This document shows, one piece after another, positions 12,001 through 24,979 of a stretch of 64,000 nucleotides of DNA. The stretch's first letter is position 1. Every line of letters starts with the position of its first letter. The position numbers were made by a program, and so were the translations under genes. The notes beneath the pieces are model-generated. The model saw nothing but the letters and a program-made list of their open reading frames with translations. It had not been told where the DNA came from and did no database searches. Source of the DNA: Conidiobolus incongruus B7586 (Eukaryota; Entomophthoromycota; Entomophthoromycetes; Entomophthorales; Conidiobolaceae); the NCBI GenBank assembly GCA_000697335.1, contig JNEM01015231.1, positions 20,541 through 84,540 of the forward strand, written 5' to 3'.

Positions 12001-15000
12001 ATAGGATCAATATCATTCCCAGAGGTATTTAATTTGATATATTATACTCTCTAGTAATTAACTTGAGGCTCTCAAAATAGTTACATACCAACGATCTTAG
12101 CAAGGATATTTCATGGAAAAGTACTCATATTAAAGGTAAAATTGAAATTAAAAATTAGGTGTTTTATACTAAAAATATAAATAGATAGAGATGATGCATC
12201 TATGAATAAAAACGGATTAATAGGGAAGATATCAGAATTTTTGAATTCTACAGGAGATTGCTTGATCAAAATATGCAGCAGTTTACCCAATTTGAGAGAA
12301 GAATTTCAAAATTCTAAATTCTTAAACATGAATGATTGCACGATCATAAGCAAACCCGTTATTACGAGGAGACATTCTTTCTCCACTATTTCCGAGGAAA
12401 CCTCTTCCACTTCAAACTTCCTATTTTACTATATGGGCAGATGGCTCAACCTGAATTGGTTAAGGCTACGATTATTTGGGTCTTTTTCGGATTACACTAC
12501 TTGGGAGTCTATTACCCAATTCAATCAACCCAACTCTGCAATACAATCACAATCATTAGGTAAGATGAAATTTTGAATATGAGAATTATTTAATTAATTG
12601 TGTTTTAGATCACAAAATTAAGTGTGCGACTCATCCTTCTGTTTATATCCAAGGATTGGATGGTCCATTATCTGAATCTATCAACAGAACTACTTCAAAA
12701 CCATCAATACAAGTACCATCGATGATAAAGAGCAGTGATTCTAGTGATTATAGTGATTCAAACTCAGATACTTCAGATGAGTACACTAATCAGTCAGTTT
12801 CAAAATATAAAGATCTATTTGAATTAGATGATCAAGATTTGATTGATATGGATCTGCCAGAGAATATTAGAATTACCACTTTCGCATCTACAAGCAACTC
12901 AGAAGTCACAGAAGAATCAGAAGAGACAGTAGAATCAATCAAGTCAGATCGTTCACGAGAAAATTCAATCTCTAAAAAGACTTCACAACCAAGATTTTTA
13001 TTCAAAAAACTAAGCTTTAAGCAACTTCCACCTATTATCACTCCAGACAGCGAATTTGAAGATTTTGTTAGGATGATCAGTAATTCAGAAGATATTAGTC
13101 AAATTCTGACGAATTCGAGCACTTTAAGCGATACCAAAGAGAATGAAACATTGAAATCGTCTGTTCCTCACTCTGAATTGAAGTCTAAAGTTAACTCTCC
13201 CAAGAATCTTAATTTGAAGATTAAACCAAGTCTTCCCAGGTTCAAAGTGGCACCTAGCCCACGTAACTTGAAATCCTTTGATTTAAAACTCAGTCCAGGT
13301 CTTTTATCACCCTATTCCACATACAAATTTTGTTCCGATATATCAACTAAATCGCCTTCATCTGTGAACTCAATTGAAAGCAAATTCAACAGTCCATCTA
13401 CCATCTATCAAATTTCAAAACCTGTACCCCAGCAATATAATGTTATTTCATCGGATCCAAGTGAAGCTGTTCCAATGGAAAAAATTACTACTTTATCATC
13501 TTTAATGGATTATAACATCGATATATTATCCGCTGCTGACCCATCAAATGACGATCATTCCAGTTTTAGCTCTATATCTATGTCAGAAGAATTATCTGTT
13601 CCGGTGACTGAAGAATACGACTCAATATCACCTAAACTAGTTGAGCCGAGTTCTAACTTCATGTTTGCCAGCTCTGGAGATGAGTGGGAGGCACATGAAT
13701 ATATTAATTCATCCGATGAAGAAAATATCCCTTATGGACAAGAATACACATCAGATTCTAATGATGAATTATCCTCCCAATTCGTTCAGACTGACACCGA
13801 GGAAGAAGCTGAACCACAAGGTTATGACACAGACAGTAGCGCTGGAGGTTATCAATATCAAACCGATCCACAGCACTGCGATAATAATACATTTTATCAG
13901 TATCAATCTCAATGTCAAACACAAGCTGAGCCCAATCTTATTAGAGAGCATTATGAAATGGCAGGGTATTCAGACAAATATCAGTATTCCTATAGAGCTC
14001 CTAATTATTCGCCGGCACAGACCTTACCCACAAGAAGGGGTTATTTTGATCCTCGCGATGGCGAAAATGACAATTCTCGTCTTCTATCGCAAACACAAAA
14101 TATTTCCAAAATGTCACCAGCCTATTCACATCAAATGAATACTAGACCAGTATCAAGTCGTTCATTTGAAAGGAATGTAAGTCTTAATAGTGAAAATTCT
14201 AATTACTCTATACCAAAGTATGCCAAAACTGAGGATATATTACCCTCAAGTACTTTACAGCAGAAAAACAAGAATACAGTGAGTTCGAACTTACCTTCTA
14301 CTAAACAAAGTCGAAATCATTCTTCAAATACTTTGGAAGATGAAGCTAATTTTGGTGAGTTTGGAAACGTTCAAATATCGAAACTCAAAGAGGTGTCTAG
14401 CTTCGAGTCATCTAATATGCATTCAGTGGTCAGCACATCTATTAGTGATGCTCAACTAACAACAACTACATCCGATGAATCACCTAAGCAATCTGATTCT
14501 ACAGAACTGAAAATTGCAACACCTGATATATTAGAATTCCAGGAAAAGGATGCTCCCAGTAAATCCTCGCTACTATCATCCAATCATGAAAAGCTCTCAG
14601 ATGAGTCCATAGCTGAGACTTTGAATAAGCTAGCAGAACAGTTCAGTGTCAAAGAATCCCTACAAAATAGTCCTCCTAACGTTGAAGACGTTTTAGTGTC
14701 ACAATCAAATGCTGATGCATCGGTTGACCAAACTGTAAAATCACCTGACAAAGAACTTGAAGAAGTCGATAAAAGTAAAGATGTATCAATTAAGAGTAAT
14801 AGCAATTCAAGAAGAGAGAGTACTAATGAAAACATCACTAATACTCTATTAGTCGAAAGTCCTCGAAACTCGATTCATAGTAAACGAAGGGACTCAAAAA
14901 ATTCTGTTGATATGAAATCATCCAAGCATAATTCTATCACTAGTGTGAAAACTAGCGAACGAAAAATCTCTGAAGAGAAATCACCTAAACCGCAACAGGA

Positions 15001-17321
15001 AAGTGTTTCTGCAGATAACGATACGGCAGATAAACGAAGTTCAAATAAGACTGAAACTCCAACGATTGCTTCTAATGATAATGCTAAGAATCAAGATACC
15101 AACAAAGAGAAAACACCAGAGCCGCAGAGTAAGCCAAGCAATGAAGAGCCAAAAGTTACTAAACTTGGTGAACCTGATGCTCAAAACTTAACACCCAAAG
15201 AACCAGAAGATAAAAATACTATTACCAGGTCTGCAACTTTCCCATCAACTGCAGGTGGCAAAAGGAAGCAGCCCATGTCCAAAATCAGAAGTTTACTCAA
15301 GTTCCGTAAGGTTGAAGAAAATGATAATCGTGCATTAACATATATTGCTCCCCATGGAGCAGAATTCAAAGCAGGCCAGCCTATTCCACCTAATCCACAT
15401 TATGCAAGGAGGAATACGATTGGTGGACAACCTGCAAGATCAAATACTGCCCCATCACAGTCTACTAAAGTCGCTAATCAGCCTTCTAACCCTGTTCCAG
15501 ACACACCACCAGAGCCAAAGCCTGCTACAATTAAGAAACCTGAACCTTCAGGGCCTAGTATTCCAACCACTACTCCAACACCAAGTGCAGATCAAAATCA
15601 GGCAGACGGAATCAAAACTCCTCCTCCCGATAAAAAAGCAAACTCAAAGAGAATGAGTATGATGAGCTTACCAGAAAATGGCGAGAAGTGGTATCTAGGA
15701 CACAACTATGCCGAAGGCGATATCGTATTCAAAGAGGGGTTAATATTCACTTCGACCATCGAAGCTCTCATAGAACGATTGACATTGCATAGTGCCTCAG
15801 TCGACTCTAACTTAATTAAGACATTCATGTTGACCTATCGAGCTTTTTGCAAACCTGAAGAATTTTTGGATCTATTAATTGCAAGGTTCAATATTCAGCC
15901 TCCTCCTATTCTAACAGAAGAAGAGTTTGAAGATTGGAAAACAAAGAAACAGTCACTTATTCGTATTAGGTAATTAAAATAATTTTGACTGAACATGGCA
16001 TATTAATTTTCATAGGGTGAATAATATCTTGAAAACTTGGCTGGAGTCTTACTTTTATCTAGAGGATGACGGAGGATGTATTGATAAAATTATTAATTTT
16101 GCCAAAAATGATATGATGCCCGAGCTACCTGCTGCTGGTCAAAGAATATTTGCTTTAGCTGAAGAATTGGTAAATTTTACATTTTATTCCATATTAATTT
16201 CGTCTATTAACTTATGTAAAATAGAGTGTCAAATTACAGCAAAGCCAAGTTGCTGCCAAATTAACCAAATCTAAGGATATGGATTTATTGGCAGCTGCTG
16301 CGTTAGCCAAATTACCCAACATTCCTCCACCTCTACCAGAACTTCCCAAACACGTAGTCAAAGCTTTATTATACAATGAGCCTTTTAGGATTACAGATTT
16401 ATCACCTATGGAAATAGCTCGCCAGCTTACCATTATGGACTGCAGACACTTTTGTGGTATACGTCCGCACGAGTTAATAGGGTTAGAATTTTCTAAAAAG
16501 AATTCGAGCTCTGTATACTATGTCAGAATGATGACCGATGCTACAAATGAGATCACTTCCTTAATTTGTGGAAGTATATTGAAGGAGCTGAATATTAAAA
16601 AGAGAGCTAAATTAATTCAATTCTTTATTGAAGTTGGTGAAGTAAGTAATATTTATAATCACATAAAAACTATCTAATATTATATTATAGCAATGTTTGA
16701 CTTTGCGAAATTACAACTCGCTTATGCCAATTGTTGGATCATTGAGCTGTGCTATGGTATCTCGTTTGAAGAAAACATGGGCCTTATTACCTCCTAGATC
16801 CGCTCAAACCCTTGAAGGGTTAAGAAAGTGTATTAATCATTCCAAGAACTATGCAGAATATCGAAATAACTTAAAAAAGACATTTCCTCCATGCATTCCA
16901 TTCCTTGGTAAGTAGCATTTTGTAATAATTTGAATTAAAATATTAACAAAATTTAGGTATTTATTTAACTGATTTAACTTTCACGGACGAAGGTAATGAG
17001 GCAATCAAAAAAGAAGGAGACAAACGATTTGTAAATTTTGCCAAATATTACAGAATTGTGAAAATTATTGAAGAAATTCAAAAATTCCAAGCACCTTACA
17101 ATTTAATCGAAGTAGTAGAACTTCAACAAAGGCTTAAAACTTGGATGCAGGTAGCGAATCAATGTTGGCATGAAGATGAATTTTATAAGAGGAGTTTATT
17201 ACTGGAGCCAAGAGACCCAAATCAGCAGCCTATTACTCAGAATTTGGCATCAAAATCCACTGTTAGTCCAATTACGATGAAAGAGACGGAATATCCAGAA
17301 ACTTCATTAGCATATTTTTAA
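9003..17321 (+). CDS. Very large Ras guanine-nucleotide exchange factor (REM + CDC25 domains)
   Basis: Seen: ten exons (9003-11313, 11357-11491, 11543-12024, 12081-12135, 12185-12559, 12609-15969, 16016-16169, 16225-16641, 16691-16907, 16957-17321) join in frame to 7,872 nt, 2,623 residues. All introns are 39-56 nt. The N-terminal ~2,100 residues are mostly polar and low-complexity (Ser, Asp/Glu, Pro, Gln), with a folded-looking Leu-rich stretch near residues 370-560. The REM (RasGEF N) module starts near residue 2150 (ALIERLTLHSASVDSNLIKT, then FMLTYRAF). The catalytic CDC25 module spans about 2340-2590, with FRITDLSPMEIARQLTIMD, PLLPPRSAQTLEGLRKCINH-like segments and GIYLTDLTFTDEGN. Known: this module loads Ras with GTP, upstream of cAMP or MAPK signalling. 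Odd: it is far longer than yeast Cdc25 (about 1,600), and no SH3 domain is visible. The first exon belongs to the same frame through every junction, but transcript data could split it. Confidence 0.85.
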
Positions 17322-17847
17322 ATTTATAATGTTTTAGTATGTATTAATTAGTTAAGCCAATATTAATAATATAGTGTAATATAATAAACCAATATTTAAT
17401 AATCAATATATAGATAGTTATTAAATATCAATTTAACATTCATAATTGAACAAAATATCAAATATTGATTATTAAAATTCCAAAATGAAATTGTTTATAC
17501 AAGTATAAGATTTTTTATAACAAATACTATGCATAATAAATAAACTAATATAATTCTATTAAAATACAAATAAGATTCAATCAATTATATAGTATAATGT
17601 ATATAATTATTGGAAAATGGTCTTCAAGTAAATTAATAATATCAACATAATACTACTCAGTTTAGATAATCCATCATTAATATTAATTTTAATATATTTA
17701 TTTATTCAATGATATAACTTAAATAAATCTGAGAAATGGTCCAATAATTAATATATGATATGTTTAATAACATTCACTTTATTCAATTTGGCTAATTTTA
17801 AGATATAAATACAAATGATATAGTACTGATTAATTTTTATTATTATT
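17322..17847. other. Intergenic between RasGEF and PSF1
   Basis: AT-rich, with no gene seen. It must contain the RasGEF terminator and the PSF1 promoter. No distinctive motif identified. Confidence 0.45.
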
Positions 17848-18528
17848 ATGGGGATTTGTGATGACGCTACCAAATTAGTGAAAGAGGCCAAGAGAAATTT
17901 ATTCAAGGTCAGGCCTTACGACGATCAAAACGTTCGTAATCTAACCCACACTATCCAAGGTCGCTATACTGATTTTCAAAAATTAATCGAGACTGGAAAT
18001 TCTCAAACTTAATCCAGCCAAAGTTCCTCATAGATTCCTTCTTCTTCAGCTAACTCTCAGGATCCTCTGGCTCGTCCTTATACGAGATACCTTATTTTAT
18101 GTTTGAAACGGCTTAAAAGAGCATTGTTAATATATTTCAATACCAGAATGCGTGCAATTTTACCTATTATTTGGCTGGATCCTTCACTCGTCCTCAATGA
18201 TACACCATCCGATTCTAGTAATAATAGCATTCACGCTAATTTACATCTATCCGAAGTGGAGTTCAGCAAAAACTATCAGAAGCTTATAGCCAAAGTGAAT
18301 CAACAATTTTCTACAATCGAATTGATGGGGAACATTATCCCACCTAAGAAAGTGATGGTTGAGGTTAGGGTGCTCGAAAATGCAGGTAGTATTATGACAG
18401 AATTTGGTATGGTTAATCTTATTAAAGATAATCAGATTTTGGTTAGATTGAGTGATGTTGAAGATCTTATTAGTGGGGATTGGTTGAGAGAATCAGGTAA
18501 ATGCTATTGTAATGTAAATATTTTATAA
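17848..18528 (+). CDS. PSF1: GINS complex subunit Psf1, with two in-frame stop codons in its linker
   Basis: Seen: one continuous frame from ATG 17848 matches Psf1 end to end. It has the N-terminal helices (DDATKLVKEAKRNLF, DQNVRNLTHTIQGRYTDF), then LCLKRLKRALLIYFNTRMRA. The C-terminal part has IPPKKVMVEVRVLENAG, FGMVNLIKDNQI and RLSDVEDLISGDWL. Codon 55 is TAA (18010-18012) and codon 62 is TAG (18031-18033). Both sit in a Ser/Gln-rich linker (SQT-stop-SSQSSS-stop-IPSSS) where Gln would fit. The frame is otherwise intact on both sides, and no GT-AG intron I tried removes the stops while keeping frame. Known: Psf1 is an essential part of the CMG replicative helicase. The 3' end is uncertain: unspliced reading stops at 18528, while a possible donor at 18497 could add another exon. 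Options are readthrough, editing, a dead copy or an assembly error. Confidence 0.8.
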
Positions 18529-19201
18529 ATATATCATTTATAATTTTTCAGTATTTATTTCGAGCCAAAATATATATAAGTATTTAATTAGTGTTGAGCA
18601 TAGCTTAATATACGATATTTATTTACTAACAAATGTACCCTTCAACGTTTATTTTTCTATAACATATATATACTATTTTCATAATACTAATATAGAAATT
18701 GATTATTTTTTGTTTCTATTAATGTTTCAACTGTTTATTTTGATCTATATTTTGATATTTTCTTTATTTTGCCTTATACTTTTTTATTTTAGAACCATGA
18801 TAAATGTTATGATCAATATTAATTTATTTTGTTTATTAATTTAAAGTTAGATGGAATCAAATTATTATTGTATTTCATTTTTTTTAGAATAAATATTTAA
18901 CATCAAACTCAACATTATAAATGATTACCTCTTTATTACAAATCAATTTTAATTAGTGATTTCGATTGGTGATAAAAAGTCCCATAATTTAACTTTGATT
19001 CATGATTATAAATACATGTCTCAATCTTGTAACTCCACCTTTCGATTAAACTCACTCATTATTTAAACTGTCAGATTAAATTATCAAGTTAGTTTTATTA
19101 ATTGTTAAAAACAGAAAACATTTTATAAAAATCGCGATAATATTTAAAGCTAATAAGTTTATCGTTCAACAAGTACTAAGTGCAATCTGTGGAATTACGA
19201 A
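18529..19201. other. Intergenic, possible extra PSF1 exon
   Basis: AT-rich. If the donor after GAATCAG at 18497 is used with the TTTTTCAG acceptor near 18552, a frame stays open for about 95 more codons. Its composition is hydrophobic and AT-driven, unlike any Psf1 C-terminus I know, so I do not call it. Confidence 0.3.
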
Positions 19202-22200
19202 ATGGAGAGTGTTGAGAGAATTCAAGAAATAATATCCTTTTTTATATTATATTATTTTATAATTCTTATTTATTAAATATATCGCATTTATCCTTAATTG
19301 ACTTTTACATTCATAGTTCTAGCATAGAAAAGTGGAATTTAGTACTACTAAATGACTATATCTGTGAATTGAGAGAAATAGAAAATAACTCAGATTTTTC
19401 AATTTTACAAATGGTATTTAATATAGTTAGTTTTATTTTTAAATCTAATTTATTTTTTAGTTGATATTATACAGATCTCAGATTGATTCAGGGATACTTA
19501 CTAAGTCTATGATTACTAATGAAATATTTAATTGGGATAACTTCTTTCAAGTAATAATGTTTATATTAGATAATATAAAATTATTAATAATTAATTTAGA
19601 TTGAATCGAATATTATCAATTTAATTTATGGTTGGTTAAAAAATCCTAAAAGTATTATTTCTAGTAATCATTTCTTCGCACTTGTCGAATTAATACTCTA
19701 TTCTATTAAATTTGGTTTTAATGCTGAGAAGGTTTTGTTTAATTAATATTCATTGAATATTTTTATATAATAATATATTCATTTAGATATTTCGCGAATT
19801 GAATATTTCAATACCGAATTTTATATCTGAATATACCAATATATTAAAAGCCGTGTCGATGCTATTAAAACCTAGCGAATTAGATCAGTTAATTACCAAT
19901 AGTGAGGGGAAATTAAACGATTTGAAATATAACTCAGAAGGACTATGTTTGGGTAATTATTCATATTAATTTTATTAAAAATAGTACTGATGATATTTAG
20001 TATCTAATGTGTATATTGATTTGATTCCGCTGACAAGTGATGATTGTGCAAGATTATCTCCAACTTATTTAGGATTGAAGCATTCACTATCCATGCTTTC
20101 GGAAATAGAAAGTTGGGATTTTAGTCAATTGATGGTATTAATATTTGATATTTATTATATATATATATTAACATGAGTTAGTTTACTGATCTGATTTTAA
20201 ATATTGGTTATCAAATACACCAAGGCACCCCACTTCCAACTATTGAATCACCAGTTAAAAAACGTGATTTGATAGTATTAAGCAATCATATCGTGCATTT
20301 GATCATATTCATCAATTACTTTCAAGGTTTATATTGGGATATCGTAGGAAATTTAATAATCAACAAGCACCATCCTTTGACAAGTGAATTTCCATCTTGG
20401 ACCAAGGATATAATAGGGTAATTAATATTTCTCCCCAATAATGAAATAATCCTAATTTCATTTAGGTATGGTCTATTGAATATCAATGATAAACTCGATA
20501 GAACAGTCTTTCAAGAATTTTGTGATTCATTACAACCTCGCATTATGAAACTAGCTTCTACCATTTTATTGCCCCCTCAAACATTTATACCTAATTTATA
20601 TATTCAAATTTTGAATAACATCTTAAACGCCAAATCTATCCACCATCCTTCTTCTCTGGTTTCGCTATTTATAATAAAAACATTGCTCAACTCGGCTCCA
20701 GACACCTTCGTAGAAGCCATTGGTTACTGGAATCCTATTCGAGTAGTCTGCGATTTATTAGACAACACTCCATGCGAGTATTATATTATAAGAGATGGAA
20801 ATTACGAACCAGGCAATTTGATATCGATTTATGACCCATTGCATTGGGCTAACATATTTAGTAAATGGATCATTTCTAATCCGAGCATTTTAAGGATATC
20901 TTTAATCTACTCCTTGGAATTGATTAATTCAGTTGGATTTAGAGGATGGGAATTATTATTAACATCATGGCCAAAGATATATTCAACTCTTCCTGAAAAT
21001 TATCAAAATCAGATTTTCAATCAACTTTTGATTTTGGTAATGATTTAATCTCTTTTACTTAACTCTTTCATAACCAATTTATAGGCACCTAATTTTTGGA
21101 TCCCATCAAGTAATACCCTTAGACTAGCTATATTAATCAAAGAATTCTCTAAAAACATGAACCAAGAACAAAAAGTATTACTACAATTCCATATCAATAT
21201 CAAAATTAACCTTCGCATGTAGCTATTCATTGGTAAAAAATTCAAGAAATTTGGAGAGTTAATTCTATCCAAGCAATCAATAGAAGGAATGATGATAATA
21301 TCTCTTATTCCCATCAATAGTATACCTTTAGATGAGTTGGGTTTAAATGAAGAGGTAGGCTATTATTGTTGTGATATTCCACAGACTGACTGACTTTAAA
21401 ATAGTTTATTTGTACTTTGTTAAATAGTATTTATAATAATGTCTCTTCATTCCTAAATACCGATCATCATTTTGATTTGATTACTCGAGTTTTAATTAAT
21501 CTTAACTCTATTATAATGGATGAATATAAAGAAATTTCCATTACATTGAGAAAGTTTGATAAACTTATTTTCGATTATATTCTTTCATATGCACCTGATT
21601 CCAAGTATTTAATGTATGGTGATGGCTCTGTAAGTGACGTCCTTTATAATAATATGATTACTATTACTAACATTTTGATACTTAGATTTTAATCCAAGGT
21701 GCTAAATATTTTTATTCCATTTCCAACTTGGCTGATAATATGAGTATTGAAATTTTGAGTAACATTTCTCAATGGCTGGAGCTTGAAACAAGTTTACTTT
21801 ATGAGTTTATATTTTTAAAACTTGCATTAAAGCTTGTTACCAAATCTTCTACCAGTTCAGCTTACAAGGTATTTTGAAATCTGTGAAACCTATAAATTAT
21901 TTCTATTAATTATATGATTTAGAGCCAGTCGCTTTTCTATGCTAAAAAGATTGTTGAAACTTATCTCCCTTTGGACGACTGGTGCACTCAATTTTATGTT
22001 TTATTTATTATTGTAAGATTATTTTATATACAATATTCAACTGATGGTTAATCCAAGCAATTAGTATAATGTTGGAGCTATTGGCTTCAAGGAACTATTA
22101 CAACAATTGATTCCTTCAAATTTCAAGAAGAATCTCGTACAATTCCTCACTTCAATTGCCAAACCTGATGTCAGCAAAGTAGAGCATTTGAGTCAATTTG

Positions 22201-22504
22201 AAACTAACTTTAATATCACTCAGGTCTATATAGTTTATATAATAAGTAATCACAAGCTAATATTCTATTTTAGACGAAAATACCGGTTTCCAACTCTTCA
22301 ACATGGTTCCAAGAGAACCCCATCCTTAATTTCCCATCTAATTGGTTTAATGAATTTTCAGAGTCTGACGTGAGTGAATTTTTATATAACATTTACAAAT
22401 TAGAGAAAATAATTGATTTCTGCAATTTACCAATTGATATTTCTCAAAACATGAAACAGAAATTAAAACACCCTTTGAAACGTTTGAAAACTAAACTAAA
22501 TTGA
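19202..22504 (+). CDS. Unrecognised ~873-codon helical protein; 14 exons, AT-AC first intron, one in-frame TAG
   Basis: Seen: exons 19202-19231, 19309-19413, 19461-19550, 19600-19731, 19787-19952, 20001-20134, 20182-20417, 20466-21036, 21085-21354, 21405-21629, 21686-21868, 21923-22012, 22065-22223 and 22274-22504 join in frame to TGA at 22502. Thirteen introns are counted: the last twelve are GT-AG and about 40-60 nt. The first (19232-19308) has no GT and fits the AT-AC class. A TAG lies in frame at 21220-21222 inside exon 9 (NLRM-stop-LFIGKKFKKF), with coding quality unchanged on both sides. The protein is Leu/Ile/Ser-rich and appears all-helical, like a HEAT-repeat or Mediator/nucleoporin-type scaffold. 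It has no signal peptide or membrane segment. I do not recognise the family. tRNA-Gly follows on the opposite strand. Confidence 0.7.
19232..19308 (+). other. Probable U12-type (minor spliceosome) AT-AC intron
   Basis: Seen: the intron begins ATATCCTTTTTT, matching the U12 AT-AC donor consensus ATATCCTT. A branch-like element TCCTTAAT lies just upstream of the 3' end (consensus TCCTTAAC), and it ends TTTTAC about 12 nt after the branch A. Removing it joins GAA ATA to ATT CAT AGT in frame. No GT donor exists between the ATG and the frame-ending stop in exon 1. An alternative AC five nt after the branch also keeps frame but is too close. Confidence 0.7.
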
Positions 22505-22806
22505 ATAAATTTTTAATTCAATACTATTCAATAATTATAATTGATTCAACTTTTAATTATTGTGTTAACATTCTATATTTGACGTATGGTAAAAAATAAA
22601 TTATTCTAATCAACTTTGAGTTAATAATTGTAGTGCTTAAGCCCCTATTTAACCAATTTGTGTAAGATATCAAAAATATAATTATAGTTCAAAATACAAA
22701 AAAAATATTTGCAAACAAGCATTAATAGAGAAATTTAGAGATTCCAGTATTGATCATAATGATAAATAATATAAAAATATTATATGAGATAATGTTAGAG
22801 AATAAA

Positions 22807-22877
22807 TGCAATGGCGGGGAATCGAACCCCGGTCTACCGCGTGGCAGGCGGTAATTATACCACTAAACCACCATTGC
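22807..22877 (-). tRNA. tRNA-Gly (GCC)
   Basis: Seen: 71 nt. The acceptor stem is perfectly paired (GCAATGG with CCATTGC). The A box is TGGTTTAGTGG and the B box GGTTCGATTCC. The anticodon loop reads CTGCCAC with anticodon GCC, complementary to plus-strand 22843-22845. There is no intron. The discriminator base is A. The 3' end of the 19202-22504 gene is about 300 bp away in convergent orientation. Confidence 0.95.
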
Positions 22878-22887
22878 TTGAAGAAAA

Positions 22888-23192
22888 TGCCACAGCTCTC
22901 AGTGGTACTTCCACTGAATTCATGATCTACTGGGAGTTGTCACCAATCCATAACCCGTACAACTAGAACTGTACTGCATATTAGTAGGTAGATTACTAAT
23001 AAACAAAAATATGTTAAGAACAAGTATAAGGTTTATTGTGGATATTTCACCAACAAGTCAAACCTTAGTTATTGTATTAAAGATGGTATTTAAACAATAA
23101 TACTAGTATTGAGATAGAGTCAAATACATGTGATATGATTCTATTGGTAAAATACTATGACACTTAGGAGAAATGGGGTCAGATCTGTCACA
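22888..23192. mobile_element. Possible solo LTR next to tRNA-Gly (fossil)
   Basis: Seen: a ~305-bp block, less AT-rich than its surroundings, starts TGCCACAG and ends CTGTCACA (imperfect inverted ends, TG...CA). It is flanked by gaaaa and gaaag, an imperfect 5-bp duplication. It begins 11 bp upstream of the tRNA 5' end. Known: several fungal and amoebal LTR elements insert just upstream of tRNA genes. Inferred: an old solo LTR of unknown family, with no internal coding region here. Confidence 0.35.
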
Positions 23193-23798
23193 GAAAGCTT
23201 ATATTATATAATTGTATTGATAATTAACAAAATCTTTCATCTCCATTTTATCAATATCTCAATAATTTTTCTAAATTTTATATTTATATAATATTAATAA
23301 ATTTTCGCCTACTTGTTTAATGTTCGTTATTTTTGATTAAATTTTAAGTTACAGATTTTTATAATTTATTTTTCAAATTATATTTTTTTCATTTACCACA
23401 TTTTAACATTTTATTTGATATGATATTATGATTTAACGTGAAATTATTTAAGGGCTTTTTATTTTTATCAACATTTAAGTAAAAATAAATTCAAAAGTTT
23501 TATACTATAATTTTTATTTATTATGTGCATTTATGGTATCTAAAATTTTGAATATAAGCAAAATTATTAATGGCAATTTTATCAAACTTTAAGGAAATAT
23601 GAATTTATATCAAATTATTTATATTTTTCATTAATTTTATAATGAATATGATTAGAAGGCTAATTCTATTTCTCAGCATTATCCTTCCAAGCCTGGTTCA
23701 AAAATTAATTATAATAACTAAATACGTATGATTTATTCATTGTGCACAAAACGTCTTTTAAGTAAATTTTTAACTTTAAGTTCCATTAAACATCTATC
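23193..23798. other. Intergenic, AT-rich
   Basis: Nothing recognisable. It is the 5' flank of the decayed gene that starts at 23799. Confidence 0.4.
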
Positions 23799-24967
23799 AT
23801 GAAAGCAGCACATCCTAAAAAGAAAACAGCTTCACATAACAAATTAACACATACTTTTGACTCTAAAATTTATCCTGTCAACTCATTCGTTTCCCAGTCT
23901 ATCAAATATTCTAACAAAGCTAATTCTAATTCTTTTAAATTTAATCCTAATATATTAATTAGTAAAAAGTAATATCGATATAATGTATCCTATAAAACCA
24001 AAAGAGGGAAATTTGAATTTGGGTTTAAAAAGAGACCTTATAAATTAAGCACTGGATTAAAATTATTTCGAAAAAATAAAAAAAATTCAAATTCAAATTC
24101 ATCAACATCTCAAAATGAATATTCTGAAAACAAAGGAGAATTCCAGCTTCCGCATTTATTTAATGATTTATCTAGCCTTCATTTTCCTTTAAAAATTTGT
24201 GCTCTTCCAGAGTCTAAATGGTCATTATTTTAGGTTTTTATTCAATATAATGATATTCTAATTTTTTATTTTAGAATATTTCAAGCATTTGCACCAAGAA
24301 TCAGGAATGATAGTTTAAGCTTGAAACATTGGAAATGAATAATTGATTCTGAAGATGGCTTTGTTCTATATTCAAAAGTCTTAGTCATTTTTTATAAATC
24401 TATTTAGGAAATGAAGCGTTTGCTAATTTGAGCATTACACTGTTTGTACCATAGTTCTCTGAAGATGAATATAAGTTGATTTTATCAGGTAACCTTATTA
24501 ATTGCATCATTATGATAATAATGATGTTGATAGGACTCATGGATTTTTAAAAATACCTAACTTCTCTGTGATTTTATTCTTAAATTTTGTCGCAATTTTA
24601 TTATCATTGGTTCAGAATTTAGCAAGAAAGATATTCAAATTAAAGACATTGTAATTTTAAGAAAATTCAAGTAGCGATTAATAGAATTAATTATATTTTG
24701 ATAGGATGTTAAACACCGTTATTATGATAGGATTATTAAACTATCTGAATTCGGTAAACCAATTCCTGAAAGTGAAAAATAACATTATAAGCAAAAGGTT
24801 GTAATAGTATTTTGAATAAGTGGTATCAAAGAAGTCGACAAGTAGAAGATGAAACTTTAATGGCTCTTCAAGTTAGTCATATTATCCTTAATTATGTACT
24901 TCTGCCTATTTCAAAACATTAAATCGAAAATACTGTATATGGTTCACTTGATATCTTATCAAATCCT

Positions 24968-24979
24968 CCCCCCCCCCCC
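24968..24979. repeat. Run of 12 C
   Basis: A 12-nt cytosine homopolymer in a very AT-rich region, coding for prolines if the frame there is real. It is a likely site of length polymorphism or assembly error. Confidence 0.9.

Noticed and set aside
17956-18060. An intron removing the two PSF1 stops
   Set aside because: The only upstream GT candidates have poor donor context. Most joins put the downstream Psf1 sequence out of frame. The one in-frame join (to a TTCTTCAG acceptor) deletes conserved N-terminal helix sequence.
22878-23200. 5S rRNA or snRNA gene in the less AT-rich block beside tRNA-Gly
   Set aside because: No internal 5S control region, Sm site or snRNA box could be found. The TG...CA ends fit an LTR better.
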